Part shown: positions 1-7,429 of the stretch, one piece after another
How the letters are laid out: each line of letters starts with the position of its first letter
How positions within the stretch are numbered: position 1 is the stretch's first letter
NCBI GenBank assembly: GCA_963841455.1
Contig: CAWJCU010000002.1
Location: 248,001 to 312,000, forward strand
Direction of reading: 5' to 3'
DNA from: JAWVFM01 sp963841455
GTDB taxonomy: Bacteria; Actinomycetota; Thermoleophilia; Solirubrobacterales; 70-9
Length of the DNA: 64,000 nucleotides
Notes under the pieces: generated by a model
Database searches by the model: none
Told to the model about the DNA's origin: nothing
The model's input: only the letters and a program-made list of their open reading frames with translations
Made by a program: the position numbers and the translations under genes

Positions 1-831
1 AAGCGCGCGCGTCTCGCGGTCGCGATGGGCTCGGGCAGCCAGGTGACCAAGGGCGTGGCCGACATCGTCCTGCTCTCGGACCAGTTCGCGATGCTCCCAC
101 GCGCCGTCGCCGAGGGCCGACGGATCGCGCGCAACATCCACCGGCTCGGTCGCCTCTACCTGACGAAGAGCGTTTATGCCGCGGTGCTGATCCTCTTCGC
201 CGCAATCACGGGCTTCGCGTTCCCGTTTCTCCCACGCCACCTGACGGTCGCGGCGACGCTCACGATCGGCATCCCCTCCTTCGTGCTCGCCCTGGCGCCG
301 AGCGAGGGCCCGCTCTACCGCGGGCACCTGTTGCGGTCGCTCGCCGCCTTCGCGGTCCCCGCCGGGGTGGCGTGCGGCGTGGCGTCCCTCCTGTCGTTCT
401 TTTTCGTCGACACCGTCTTCGGAGGCACGATCGCGGACGGGCGCACCGCGGCGACCACGACCCTGATCGTGCTCGGCCTCTGCTTCATCCTGCTGCTGGA
501 GCGGGGGCCCGGGCGCGAGCACATCACGATCCAGAGCTACATGCTCGCGCTCGTCGCCGGGCTCGGCGCCCTCTACGCACTCGGCCTCGCGGCGACCCCG
601 GTCCGCAACTTCTTCCAGCTCGAGATCCTCTCGGCGGCCGAGTGGTTCCTCGCGCTGCTGTGCGTCGCGATCGGTCTCCTCATTGCCGCGGTGGCCTGGC
701 GCATCCCGTACATCCAGCGGCTCGAGGCCCCCGACGCGCCGCCGGCTGAGGATGAGGACATCCCGGCCCCGACCCACAAGCCCCAGACCTCCGAGACGCC
801 CGCCGTGCGGGCCGAGGCGCCCGGACAGTGA
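1..831 (+). CDS. Cation-transporting P-type ATPase, C-terminal part (cut by left edge)
   Basis: This is the last 276 residues of a P-type ATPase, an integral membrane pump driven by ATP hydrolysis. The reading frame is open from base 1, so the start and the phosphorylation and nucleotide-binding domains lie outside the window. The fragment begins just after where the conserved GDGxND motif would be: the segment VAMGSGSQVTKGVADIVLL is the typical continuation of that motif before the last membrane bundle. About six hydrophobic segments follow, then a proline- and acid-rich cytoplasmic tail of about 35 residues. The ion cannot be named because the ion-binding helices are not diagnostic here; Ca/Mg/K-type pumps are likelier than heavy-metal ones because several helices follow the catalytic part. 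The stop codon overlaps the GTG start of pyruvate kinase. Confidence 0.85.
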   Translation, partial: KRARLAVAMGSGSQVTKGVADIVLLSDQFAMLPRAVAEGRRIARNIHRLGRLYLTKSVYAAVLILFAAITGFAFPFLPRHLTVAATLTIGIPSFVLALAPSEGPLYRGHLLRSLAAFAVPAGVACGVASLLSFFFVDTVFGGTIADGRTAATTTLIVLGLCFILLLERGPGREHITIQSYMLALVAGLGALYALGLAATPVRNFFQLEILSAAEWFLALLCVAIGLLIAAVAWRIPYIQRLEAPDAPPAEDEDIPAPTHKPQTSETPAVRAEAPGQ

Positions 832-2276
832 CGATCACCGGTGTCCACGCTGCGCTCGGCGAGCGTCGCCGCACGAAGATCGTCGCGACGATCGGCCCGG
901 CGAGCCGCTCGACCGAGACGATGGAGGAGCTCATTCGCGCCGGGGCCGACGTGTTCCGGCTCAACTTCTCACACGGCAGCCCGGCGGACCACACGGAGAA
1001 CGTCTCGATGGCCCGGGAGGCTGCGAAGCGCGTAGGCAAGGAGATCGGCCTGCTCGGCGACCTGCCGGGGCCGAAGCTCAGGCTCGGCGAGCTGCCCGGC
1101 GGCTACACGGATCTCGTGCAGGGCGCGCAGGTGAGCATCAAGGTCGACGGCGAGGGCGACCCCGCCTGCCTCCCGGTCACCTGGGAAGGACTGCCGGGCG
1201 CGGTCCGCGAGGGCAACGAGGTCTACCTGGCCGACGGGCGCATCCGGCTTCGTGTCCTGCAGAGCGGCGCCGGCGAGGCCAGGTGCGAGGTCGAGGTGGG
1301 CGGCCGTGTCGGTTCGCACCAGGGCCTGAACCTGCCTGGCACGGACGTCCCGCTCCCCTCCGCGGGGCAGGCCGACCTGGCCTGGGTTGACTTCGCCGTC
1401 GAGCACGGAATCGACCTTCTCGCCGTGTCGTTCGTCCGCCGCGCCGAGGACCTCATGCCCGTTGAGCGCCGGCTCCGAGTGAGTCGCTCGGACATCCCGC
1501 TGATCGCGAAGATCGAGAAGCCGCAGGCGGCGGAGAACGCGGAGGCAATCATCGCCGCGGCCCTCTCCGGGATCATGGTGGCCCGCGGGGACCTCGGGAT
1601 CGAGCTGCCGCTCGCCGCGGTGCCGGTGGTGCAGAAGCGGCTCCTCGCCCTCGCCGGCGAGCGCTCGAAGCCGTCGATCACCGCCACGCAGATGCTCGCC
1701 TCCATGGTCTCGTCGCCGCGGCCGACGCGGGCGGAGGTGTCGGACGTCGCCAACGCCATCTGGCAGGGGACCGATGCGGTGATGCTCTCCGAGGAGACGG
1801 CCATCGGCGAATACCCGGTGGAGGCCGTGCGGGTGATGGACCGCATCGCGCGCGAGGTGGAGCCCGACCTGCCCTACGGCGACTGGGTCTTCAGCCGCGT
1901 CGCGGGCGACGAGTCGGACGTCGCGAGCTCCGTGGCGAGAGCCGCGGTGGGCTCGACCTACACGCTCGGCCTCTCAGCCCTGGTCGTGCCGACGCGCTCG
2001 GGCCGAACCGCCCGGCTGGTCTCCGCGCACCGCCCCCAGGTCCCCGTGCTCGCGGTGACACCGCGGATCTCGACGGTGCGGCGGATGAACCTGCTCTTCG
2101 GCACCGAGTGCGTCATCGCCGAGGACTGGACGAGCCTGCGGGCGCTGCTCGACAACTGCGCGCGCCTCGCGCGAGACGCCGCCGCAGCGCAGTCCGGCGA
2201 TCTGATCGGGATCACCGCTGGCCTTCCCGAGCAGGAGCTCGGGACCAATCTCTTCGAGGTCCATAGGGTTCCGTAG
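828..2276 (+). CDS. pyk: Pyruvate kinase
   Basis: Pyruvate kinase transfers phosphate from phosphoenolpyruvate to ADP in the last step of glycolysis, in the cytoplasm. The 482-residue length is normal for the family. The N-terminal RRTKIVATIGPAS motif, the LNFSHG substrate loop, the active-site lysine segment IAKIEKP, the metal-binding stretch MVARGDLGIELP and the signature SITATQMLASM followed by RPTRAEVSDVANAI are all present, as is the C-terminal regulatory domain. The GTG start at 828 overlaps the ATPase stop (GTGA), so the two may be translationally coupled. The 3' end faces a convergent thioesterase gene, and copy 1 of the 60-bp hairpin repeat sits between them. Confidence 0.97.
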   Translation: MTITGVHAALGERRRTKIVATIGPASRSTETMEELIRAGADVFRLNFSHGSPADHTENVSMAREAAKRVGKEIGLLGDLPGPKLRLGELPGGYTDLVQGAQVSIKVDGEGDPACLPVTWEGLPGAVREGNEVYLADGRIRLRVLQSGAGEARCEVEVGGRVGSHQGLNLPGTDVPLPSAGQADLAWVDFAVEHGIDLLAVSFVRRAEDLMPVERRLRVSRSDIPLIAKIEKPQAAENAEAIIAAALSGIMVARGDLGIELPLAAVPVVQKRLLALAGERSKPSITATQMLASMVSSPRPTRAEVSDVANAIWQGTDAVMLSEETAIGEYPVEAVRVMDRIAREVEPDLPYGDWVFSRVAGDESDVASSVARAAVGSTYTLGLSALVVPTRSGRTARLVSAHRPQVPVLAVTPRISTVRRMNLLFGTECVIAEDWTSLRALLDNCARLARDAAAAQSGDLIGITAGLPEQELGTNLFEVHRVP

Positions 2277-2284
2277 GGACGCGA

Positions 2285-2344
2285 ATAACTTGCGGGCGCC
2301 TGCGGCGCCCTCACACGCTTCTTTCGGGGCTAAAGCCCCTCACC
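2285..2344. repeat. 60-bp double-hairpin intergenic repeat, copy 1
   Basis: This is one of three copies of the same element (others at 4567-4626 and 5720-5780). Reading forward it has a 7-bp stem GGGCGCC/GGCGCCC with a 3-base loop, a linker resembling CACACGCTTCTTT, and a second stem GGGGC-TAAA-GCCCC. It lies between the convergent genes pyk and the thioesterase gene. On the minus strand the second hairpin contains the last codons and TAG stop of the thioesterase gene (GAG GGG CTT TAG), so the element forms that protein's C-terminus. A bidirectional terminator role fits this site but not copy 2. Confidence 0.85.
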
Positions 2345-2785
2345 ACTCACCTGCGGGATCACGAACTGCGTGACGATGAGATGCGCGGCGAGGCGGCCGT
2401 CACCGCGCTCGATGTCGACCGCGAGGACGTGGGTCGAGCGGCCGGCGTGCAGGTGGCGTGCCGTCGCGATGAGCTCGTCGCCCGGGCTGCCGGGCGCGAG
2501 CGCGTTCAGCTTCAGCTCGATCGTCGTGAAGTCGTAGCCGGTCGGCAGGTGGCGGAAGGTCTGCCAGGCGGCGACGGTGTCTCCGAGCCCGACCCAGACG
2601 CCCCCGTGGACGAGCTTGCCGGGGTGCAGATGGCGCTCGTCGACGATGATTCGCCCCCGGCAGACCTCATCGCCGAACTCGAGCGGCTCGATACCGAGGT
2701 CGGTTGGGAACGTCTTGCCCGCCGCCGCAAGGCGCTCTTTGAGGACGTCGAGCGTGTACTCGGGGTTGAGCGACTCGGCCGCCAT
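2330..2785 (-). CDS. PaaI-family hotdog-fold acyl-CoA thioesterase
   Basis: The 151-residue protein belongs to the PaaI/YbgC-like hotdog thioesterases, which hydrolyse acyl- or aryl-CoA thioesters in the cytoplasm. The central HGGVWVGLGDTVAAW stretch is the family's active-site helix, where the conserved HGG and an acidic residue carry catalysis; the strand TIELKLNALAP follows as expected. The reading frame is open further upstream, but the ATG at 2785 is chosen because the residues before it overlap the methyltransferase gene and show no coding character. It is the third gene of a minus-strand operon with enoyl-CoA hydratase and methyltransferase (18-bp gap). Its last residues and stop lie inside the hairpin repeat. 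The substrate is unknown; a CoA ester made by the upstream hydratase is an inference. Confidence 0.85.
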   Translation of the reverse strand: MAAESLNPEYTLDVLKERLAAAGKTFPTDLGIEPLEFGDEVCRGRIIVDERHLHPGKLVHGGVWVGLGDTVAAWQTFRHLPTGYDFTTIELKLNALAPGSPGDELIATARHLHAGRSTHVLAVDIERGDGRLAAHLIVTQFVIPQVSGEGL

Positions 2786-2802
2786 GTGGCGGCGGAGACT
2801 AC

Positions 2803-3651
2803 TCAGGCCCGGCCGGCGGCGAGGAGCACGGCATTCGTGAAGCTGACGGGCCCATCCCCGCCCGCTGCGTCCCGGACGGCCTCGGTGATGGCCGCCCAAG
2901 TCCCCTCTTGGACATCCGGCGGGTGACCGGCCATCAGAGCGCTGATCGGCGGCGCGATCTCCCGGACGTAGGTCGTGAAGTCCTCCGGCGACTCCCATTC
3001 GAGTGTGACGGCCAGATCGTCGACATCGACGTCCGTAAAGCCGCCGGCCTCGAGCAGTCCGGAGAGGGCGTCGGGCGTCGGGCGCGAGAGCGGCCCCGGC
3101 GTCCCGGACGGGGGCGGCGGGACGTCGAGCCTCTGCATCACAGTCCGCATCGGGATTGCCAGGAACGGGACCTGGTCCGGCTGGCCCCAGGAACTGATCG
3201 CGAAGCGACGCTCTGGCTTCAGGAACCCGCGCACCTTGGCGGCAACGCCTTCCCCGTCGGGCTCGAAGATGATCCCCCAGCGCGAAACCGCGGCGTCGAA
3301 GCTCTCGTTGGGGAAGTCGAGTGACTCTGCCGGGGTCTCCTCGAACTCGAGGTTGTCGACGCCGGCCTCGGCCGCCCGCTCGCGGGCGTGCGCGATCATC
3401 TGCGCCGAGATGTCCGTCGCGACGACGGTGCCTTCCGGCCCGGCCACCTTCGCTGCGGTCAGGGCCGGCTCGCCGTAGCCGCAGGCGACGTCGAGGACTC
3501 GAAAGCCGGGCTGCACGCCCGCCATCTCGATCAGGCGCTCGCTAACGACGTGAACGGCGCGCTCCACCGGCTCCGACCACTTGATCCAGCCATCGGCCGC
3601 AACGTTCCACTGCTTGCGCTGCCCGTCCCTGAATTCGCCGGCATCCACCAT
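2803..3651 (-). CDS. Class I SAM-dependent methyltransferase
   Basis: The 282-residue cytoplasmic protein has the Rossmann-fold methyltransferase core. Motif I reads VLDVACGYGEPAL near residues 52-64, followed by the acidic end of strand 2 (VVATDIS) and a motif IV-like region (FDAAVSRWGI). It resembles UbiE/COQ5-type small-molecule methyltransferases, but the methyl acceptor cannot be told. The ATG at 3651 is preceded by a strong GAGGAGG-type ribosome site. It sits 26 bp after the enoyl-CoA hydratase gene and 18 bp before the thioesterase gene on the same strand, so the three are probably co-transcribed. Confidence 0.88.
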   Translation of the reverse strand: MVDAGEFRDGQRKQWNVAADGWIKWSEPVERAVHVVSERLIEMAGVQPGFRVLDVACGYGEPALTAAKVAGPEGTVVATDISAQMIAHARERAAEAGVDNLEFEETPAESLDFPNESFDAAVSRWGIIFEPDGEGVAAKVRGFLKPERRFAISSWGQPDQVPFLAIPMRTVMQRLDVPPPPSGTPGPLSRPTPDALSGLLEAGGFTDVDVDDLAVTLEWESPEDFTTYVREIAPPISALMAGHPPDVQEGTWAAITEAVRDAAGGDGPVSFTNAVLLAAGRA

Positions 3652-3677
3652 TAACCAAACCTCCTCTTATGTCGATC

Positions 3678-4568
3678 CTAAGTCTCGAAGGGCTCGTCGC
3701 GCGCTCGCACCGCCTCGCGCCACCCGGCCTCGGCCGCGCGGCGCGCGAACTCGTGACCCTCGGGTGTGTGGCGGGCGATGCCGTCGAATACCGTGCCGAG
3801 CACCTGCGTCGCCTGCAGGCCCTGCGCGTAGAGCGCCTGGTTGACGAGCAGCTTGTGCATGACGAGCTGGTTGATCGGCAGGCGTGCGACGCGCTCCACG
3901 AGCGTCTCGAAGTCGTGGTCGAGCTCGGTCGCGGGAGCGGCTTGGGTGGCGAGACCCCACTCCGCAGCTTCGGCTCCCGTCAGCGTGTCTCCCGTGAGCA
4001 GCAGGCGCTTGGCCCGCATCGGCCCGATGCGGGCCGACCACAGCGCCGTCGTCGGCACGCCCCAGACCCGAGCCGGGGGATAGCCGATCTTCGCCGCGTC
4101 CTCGATCACGAGAAGGTCCGAGCAGAGGGCCATGTCGGTGCCGCCCGCGACGCAGAACCCGTGGACCTTGCAGATCACCGGCTTCTCGGAGTGGAAGAGG
4201 CTCATGAACCCGCGGACGTTGCGCCACATCATCTGGAAGTCGGTGACGGGGTCCCAGACCTGCGACGGATCGTGGTTCGACGCCTGTACCGCCGGATCGA
4301 GCGGCGATCCGGTCGGGGTCTCGTCGCGGCCAAAGCCCTCGCTCATCCGCTCGGCCGAGCCGACGAGGTCGTACCCGCCGCAGAACCCCTTGCCGTTCCC
4401 GGCGAGCGCGATGACATGGACCTCGGGGTCGAGGTTCGCCCGCTCGACGCAGGCAGTCAGCTCGGGTGCGGTCTCGAGCGTGATGCCGTTGCCGCGGCCC
4501 GGCCGGTCGAGGGTGATGCGCGCGACCCGGCCCTCGGCCTCGTAGGTCATCGTGGTGAGGCCGTCCAT
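3678..4568 (-). CDS. Enoyl-CoA hydratase/isomerase (crotonase) family protein
   Basis: The 296-residue protein is a crotonase-fold enzyme acting on acyl-CoA thioesters in the cytoplasm. The first oxyanion-hole segment (LAGNGKGFCGGYDL) and the second (KVHGFCVAGGTDMALCSDL) are clear. An insertion of about 35 residues lies between them. After the second segment comes VIEDAAKIGYPPARVWG, where true hydratases carry a catalytic glutamate, so a hydratase assignment is not certain and isomerase or hydrolase activity is possible. It is the first gene of the three-gene minus-strand operon. Its ATG abuts copy 2 of the hairpin repeat: the repeat's last two bases are the AT of the start codon, an unusual arrangement for a leader. 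Confidence 0.87.
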   Translation of the reverse strand: MDGLTTMTYEAEGRVARITLDRPGRGNGITLETAPELTACVERANLDPEVHVIALAGNGKGFCGGYDLVGSAERMSEGFGRDETPTGSPLDPAVQASNHDPSQVWDPVTDFQMMWRNVRGFMSLFHSEKPVICKVHGFCVAGGTDMALCSDLLVIEDAAKIGYPPARVWGVPTTALWSARIGPMRAKRLLLTGDTLTGAEAAEWGLATQAAPATELDHDFETLVERVARLPINQLVMHKLLVNQALYAQGLQATQVLGTVFDGIARHTPEGHEFARRAAEAGWREAVRARDEPFET

Positions 4569-4626
4569 AACTTGCGGGCGCCTCCGGCGCCCTTACACGC
4601 TCCTTTCGGGGCTAAAGCCCCTCACC
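4567..4626. repeat. 60-bp double-hairpin intergenic repeat, copy 2
   Basis: The copy has the same length and order as copy 1: stem GGGCGCC-TCC-GGCGCCC, linker, then GGGGC-TAAA-GCCCC. Unlike the other two copies it lies between divergent genes, directly upstream of the enoyl-CoA hydratase start (minus strand) and about 40 bp before the LigD-like polymerase start (plus strand). It cannot be a plain terminator between converging genes here. On the minus strand it would form the untranslated leader of the hydratase message and could act as a leader hairpin. Confidence 0.85.
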
Positions 4627-4666
4627 GCCACACCTGCGGAGGCTATTCGCTTGGCAACATGGCACC

Positions 4667-5734
4667 GTGGCCAAGCAAGAGACCATCCTCGAGGTGGGCG
4701 GGAGGGAGGTGCGCATCTCGAGCCCGGACCGGGTCATCTTCCCCGCGTCCGAGCGCACCGCCGCGGTCACGAAGCGCCAGATCGCGGAGTACTACGTGGC
4801 CGTCGGCGACGGGATCATGCGGGCCCTCCAGGAGCGACCGACGACCCTCGAGAGGTGGCCGAAAGGCGTGCACGAAGGCATGACCATTTCGACCCGTGAC
4901 GGCCACAAGGGCGATGCCTTCTACCAGAAGCGCATACCGAAAGGGGCGCCTGAATTTGTCGAGACGGCGCGGATCGAGTTCCCCTCTGGGCGCCATGCCG
5001 ACGAGGTTTGCCCCACCGAGCTCGCGGTCGTCGCTTGGTGCGCGCACATGGGGACGCTCACGTTCCATCCATGGCCGGTGCGGCGCGCCGACGTCGATCA
5101 TCCCGATGAGCTGCGTATCGACCTGGACCCCCAGCCCGGCACCGACTTCGCCGACGCCGCCCGGGTCGCCGGCGAGGCCAGATCCCTGTTGGAGGGACTC
5201 GGTCTGACCGGGTACCCGAAAACATCCGGCGGGCGCGGCATTCACATCTACGTACGAATCGAGCCGCGCTGGACGTTCACCGACGTCAGGCACGCGGCGA
5301 TCGCATTCGGCCGGGAGCTCGAGCGGCAGATGCCCGGTCGGGTCACGACGAAGTGGTGGAAGGAGGAGCGCGGCGAGCGCGTATTCGTCGACTACAACCA
5401 GAACGCTCGCGATCGCACGATCGCCTCGCCGTACAGCGTTCGGCCGCGGCGGGGGGCGCCGGTCTCAGCACCGCTCGATTGGGACGAGCTCGGCGAAGTC
5501 GAGCCCGATGGCCTCAACGTCCAGTCGATGCCGAACCGGTTCGCCGACGTCGGCGACCGATTCGCCGGCATCGACAACACCCATCACTCGCTAGAGCCGC
5601 TGCTCGAGATGTACCGTCGGGACGAGGCCCAAGGGGACGGTGACATGCCGTACCCGCCGGACTATCCCAAGATGCCGGGCGAGCCGAAGCGCGTTCAGCC
5701 GAGCAGGGCAAGGAATTCCGATGAGGACCTTTAG
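4667..5734 (+). CDS. LigD-type DNA polymerase/primase domain protein (NHEJ)
   Basis: The 355-residue protein matches the polymerase (archaeo-eukaryotic primase-like) domain of bacterial LigD, which fills gaps at double-strand breaks during non-homologous end joining. The catalytic metal-binding aspartates are in RIDLDPQPG (about D152 and D154). The nucleotide-binding region TSGGRGIHIYV and the conserved VDYNQNARDRTIASPYSVR block are intact. It stands alone, without nuclease or ligase domains; an ATP-dependent ligase gene lies 0.7 kb downstream on the other strand. No Ku gene is in the window. The GTG at 4667 gives the usual N-terminus. The last codons and TAG lie in the hairpin of repeat copy 3. 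Confidence 0.92.
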   Translation: MAKQETILEVGGREVRISSPDRVIFPASERTAAVTKRQIAEYYVAVGDGIMRALQERPTTLERWPKGVHEGMTISTRDGHKGDAFYQKRIPKGAPEFVETARIEFPSGRHADEVCPTELAVVAWCAHMGTLTFHPWPVRRADVDHPDELRIDLDPQPGTDFADAARVAGEARSLLEGLGLTGYPKTSGGRGIHIYVRIEPRWTFTDVRHAAIAFGRELERQMPGRVTTKWWKEERGERVFVDYNQNARDRTIASPYSVRPRRGAPVSAPLDWDELGEVEPDGLNVQSMPNRFADVGDRFAGIDNTHHSLEPLLEMYRRDEAQGDGDMPYPPDYPKMPGEPKRVQPSRARNSDEDL

Positions 5735-5780
5735 GTCCCAAAGCAGCGTGTAAGGGCGCCCGAAGGCGCCCGCAAGTTAT
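5720..5780. repeat. 60-bp double-hairpin intergenic repeat, copy 3 (inverted)
   Basis: This copy runs in the opposite direction to copies 1 and 2. Its first stem is GGGCGCC with a TTCG loop and its second is GGACC-TAAA-GGTCC. Compared with GGGGC/GCCCC in the other copies, two base pairs have changed on both sides of the stem while the TAAA loop is kept, which is compensatory change and argues that the paired structure is selected. It separates convergent genes and supplies both stop codons: TAG of the polymerase gene within the second hairpin and TAA of the TenA/CADD-like gene at 5777-5779. Confidence 0.85.
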
Positions 5781-6409
5781 TCAGCGTCAGCCGGAACGCT
5801 CATCCGCTCGACCCCGTCGAGCAGATGCCAGTAGCCGCGAAGCGCGGCCTCGGCCCGATCGATCAACGCTCCCGCGTCGGCGCCGTCGAGCCGAGTCGAG
5901 ATCAGCTCCCGGCCCTCGGCCGCGTGCTCGCGGTCGAGCTCCGCGTGGACGTCGAAGTACGACGTGGCCGATCCGGGCTCGATCCCGTAGAGGCGCGTTA
6001 GGCCGTCGCGCTTGACGTCGGCGATCGCCGGCTGGGCGGCCTCGATCGCGTAGAGCGCCACGAGGTGGTCGAGCACGTCGTCGCCGGCGGTCCAGGCAGC
6101 GACGCAGCCGGCGGTCTCGGGGCTCGGGTCGCCCTGGGCCTCGGCACCCACGGCGTCGGCGAACCGGTCCCAGAGCTCGACGTGGGAGCGCTCCTCGTCG
6201 GCGTGGCGGCGCAGCTCAGCCGACGCGTCATGCTCGGCTGCCCGCTCCGTGGCGTCGGCGATCGCGACGACGGCGTGCCGGTACTCGCCGGCGTACGTCG
6301 CCAGCTCGTCGCGGCTGAGCTCACCCTTGGTCCAGCGAACGTAGAAGGGGTGCTCAAGGACGTCGTTCGCGGCGCGGACCTCGTCGAGCCGGCTCCAGAA
6401 ATCGGTCAT
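5777..6409 (-). CDS. TenA/PqqC/CADD-like helical (heme-oxygenase fold) protein, probable di-metal site
   Basis: The 210-residue protein looks all-helical and resembles the TenA/PqqC/CADD group. Candidate di-metal ligands are visible: EEERSH in an early helix, YAIEAAQPA in the middle, and the spaced H-D-H set in YFDVHAELDREH near the C-terminus. This His-x3-Asp-x2-His pattern is what is known from CADD-like diiron proteins, some of which make para-aminobenzoate; assigning that function here is inference. TenA thiaminase is less likely because no catalytic cysteine is evident. The ATG at 6409 is chosen over open frame further upstream because the latter overlaps the ligase gene. It follows the ligase gene by 25 bp on the same strand and ends in repeat copy 3. 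Confidence 0.75.
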   Translation of the reverse strand: MTDFWSRLDEVRAANDVLEHPFYVRWTKGELSRDELATYAGEYRHAVVAIADATERAAEHDASAELRRHADEERSHVELWDRFADAVGAEAQGDPSPETAGCVAAWTAGDDVLDHLVALYAIEAAQPAIADVKRDGLTRLYGIEPGSATSYFDVHAELDREHAAEGRELISTRLDGADAGALIDRAEAALRGYWHLLDGVERMSVPADAE

Positions 6410-6434
6410 TCGGTCATCTCCCTCGTCAATTTGC

Positions 6435-7391
6435 TCAGCTGTCCAGCTGATCGAACCTGCAGTCGGCGGGATCCTTGTCGTCGCGCCACCGGATGATCTT
6501 CGCACCATGGCGGATTCGGCCGCCGCTCACGTGATCGAAGCTCACCTCGACCACAAGCTCGGGGCGCAACGCGACCCACTCGAGGTCGCGGTCGGCCGCC
6601 CACCGGCTGGGATCCGCCGAGCCACGCTCCCCGGTGGCGTAGGGCTCGAGCTCCGCGACGAGCTCTCGCTTGCGCTTGGCCGAGAGGCCCGAGGTGTGGC
6701 CGACCACACGCAGGTCCTTCCCCTTGTAGAGGCCGAGGATGAGGGAGCCGACTGTGCCCTCCTCCTTGCCAGGCCGCCACCCCACGACGACGCAGTCGGC
6801 CGTGCGCAGGCGCTTGACCTTCACCATCCCCTTGCGCTCGCCTGGCCGGTAGGGCGCCGCGCATTCCTTCGCGATGACCCCCTCGCCGGACTGAAGCCAT
6901 GGCTCGGCCTCGGCGACGTCGTTCACCAGCGGGGTCACCTCCACCGAGCCGGGATCGGTGGAGTCCGCCACCAGCCGCTCGAGCGCCTCCCGCCTGCCCT
7001 CGAACGGGTCCTTGAGCGCCTTGCGCTTGCCGACGGCAAGTAGGTCGAAGGCGCGGAAGATCACCGGCGTCTCCTCGGCGAGCCGATTGATCCGCGATTC
7101 GGCGGGATGGATGCGGTTCTGGAGCGCGTCGAACTCCTCGAGGCCGTTGTCGCCGAGGATGACGAGCTCCCCGTCGATCACGTACGAGCCCTCGGGGAGG
7201 CGAAGCTCGGGGAAGTAGCGCGCCAGCGGCCTCCCGTTGCGCGACTGCACGAAGAGCTCGTCGCCGTCGACGAACGCGATGGCGCGAAAGCCGTCGTACT
7301 TGGGCTCATACGCCCAGCCCTCGCCCCTCGGCAGCTCCTTGCGCGACAGCGCGAGCTGCGGCTTGACCGGAGGCTTCAGCGGCAAGGCCAC
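6435..7391 (-). CDS. ATP-dependent DNA ligase (LigD ligase-domain/LigC type)
   Basis: The 318-residue enzyme seals nicks with ATP. The nucleotidyl-transferase motif I is EPKYDGFR with the adenylated lysine at about residue 31. Motifs III (VIFRAFDLLAVG), IV (GEGVIAKE) and V (GMVKVKRLRTADCVVVGW) follow, then the OB-fold domain with ELVVEVSFDHVSGGRIRHG. The length is that of stand-alone LigC or the ligase domain of LigD. With the polymerase-domain gene nearby it may form a split LigD repair pair; this is inference. The start is a GTG, and the gene is divergent from the L-2-hydroxyglutarate oxidase gene 38 bp away. Confidence 0.93.
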   Translation of the reverse strand: MALPLKPPVKPQLALSRKELPRGEGWAYEPKYDGFRAIAFVDGDELFVQSRNGRPLARYFPELRLPEGSYVIDGELVILGDNGLEEFDALQNRIHPAESRINRLAEETPVIFRAFDLLAVGKRKALKDPFEGRREALERLVADSTDPGSVEVTPLVNDVAEAEPWLQSGEGVIAKECAAPYRPGERKGMVKVKRLRTADCVVVGWRPGKEEGTVGSLILGLYKGKDLRVVGHTSGLSAKRKRELVAELEPYATGERGSADPSRWAADRDLEWVALRPELVVEVSFDHVSGGRIRHGAKIIRWRDDKDPADCRFDQLDS

Positions 7392-7429
7392 GCCCTGGAT
7401 CGTAGAAGCGGCGGCCGTACGATCGGTCC

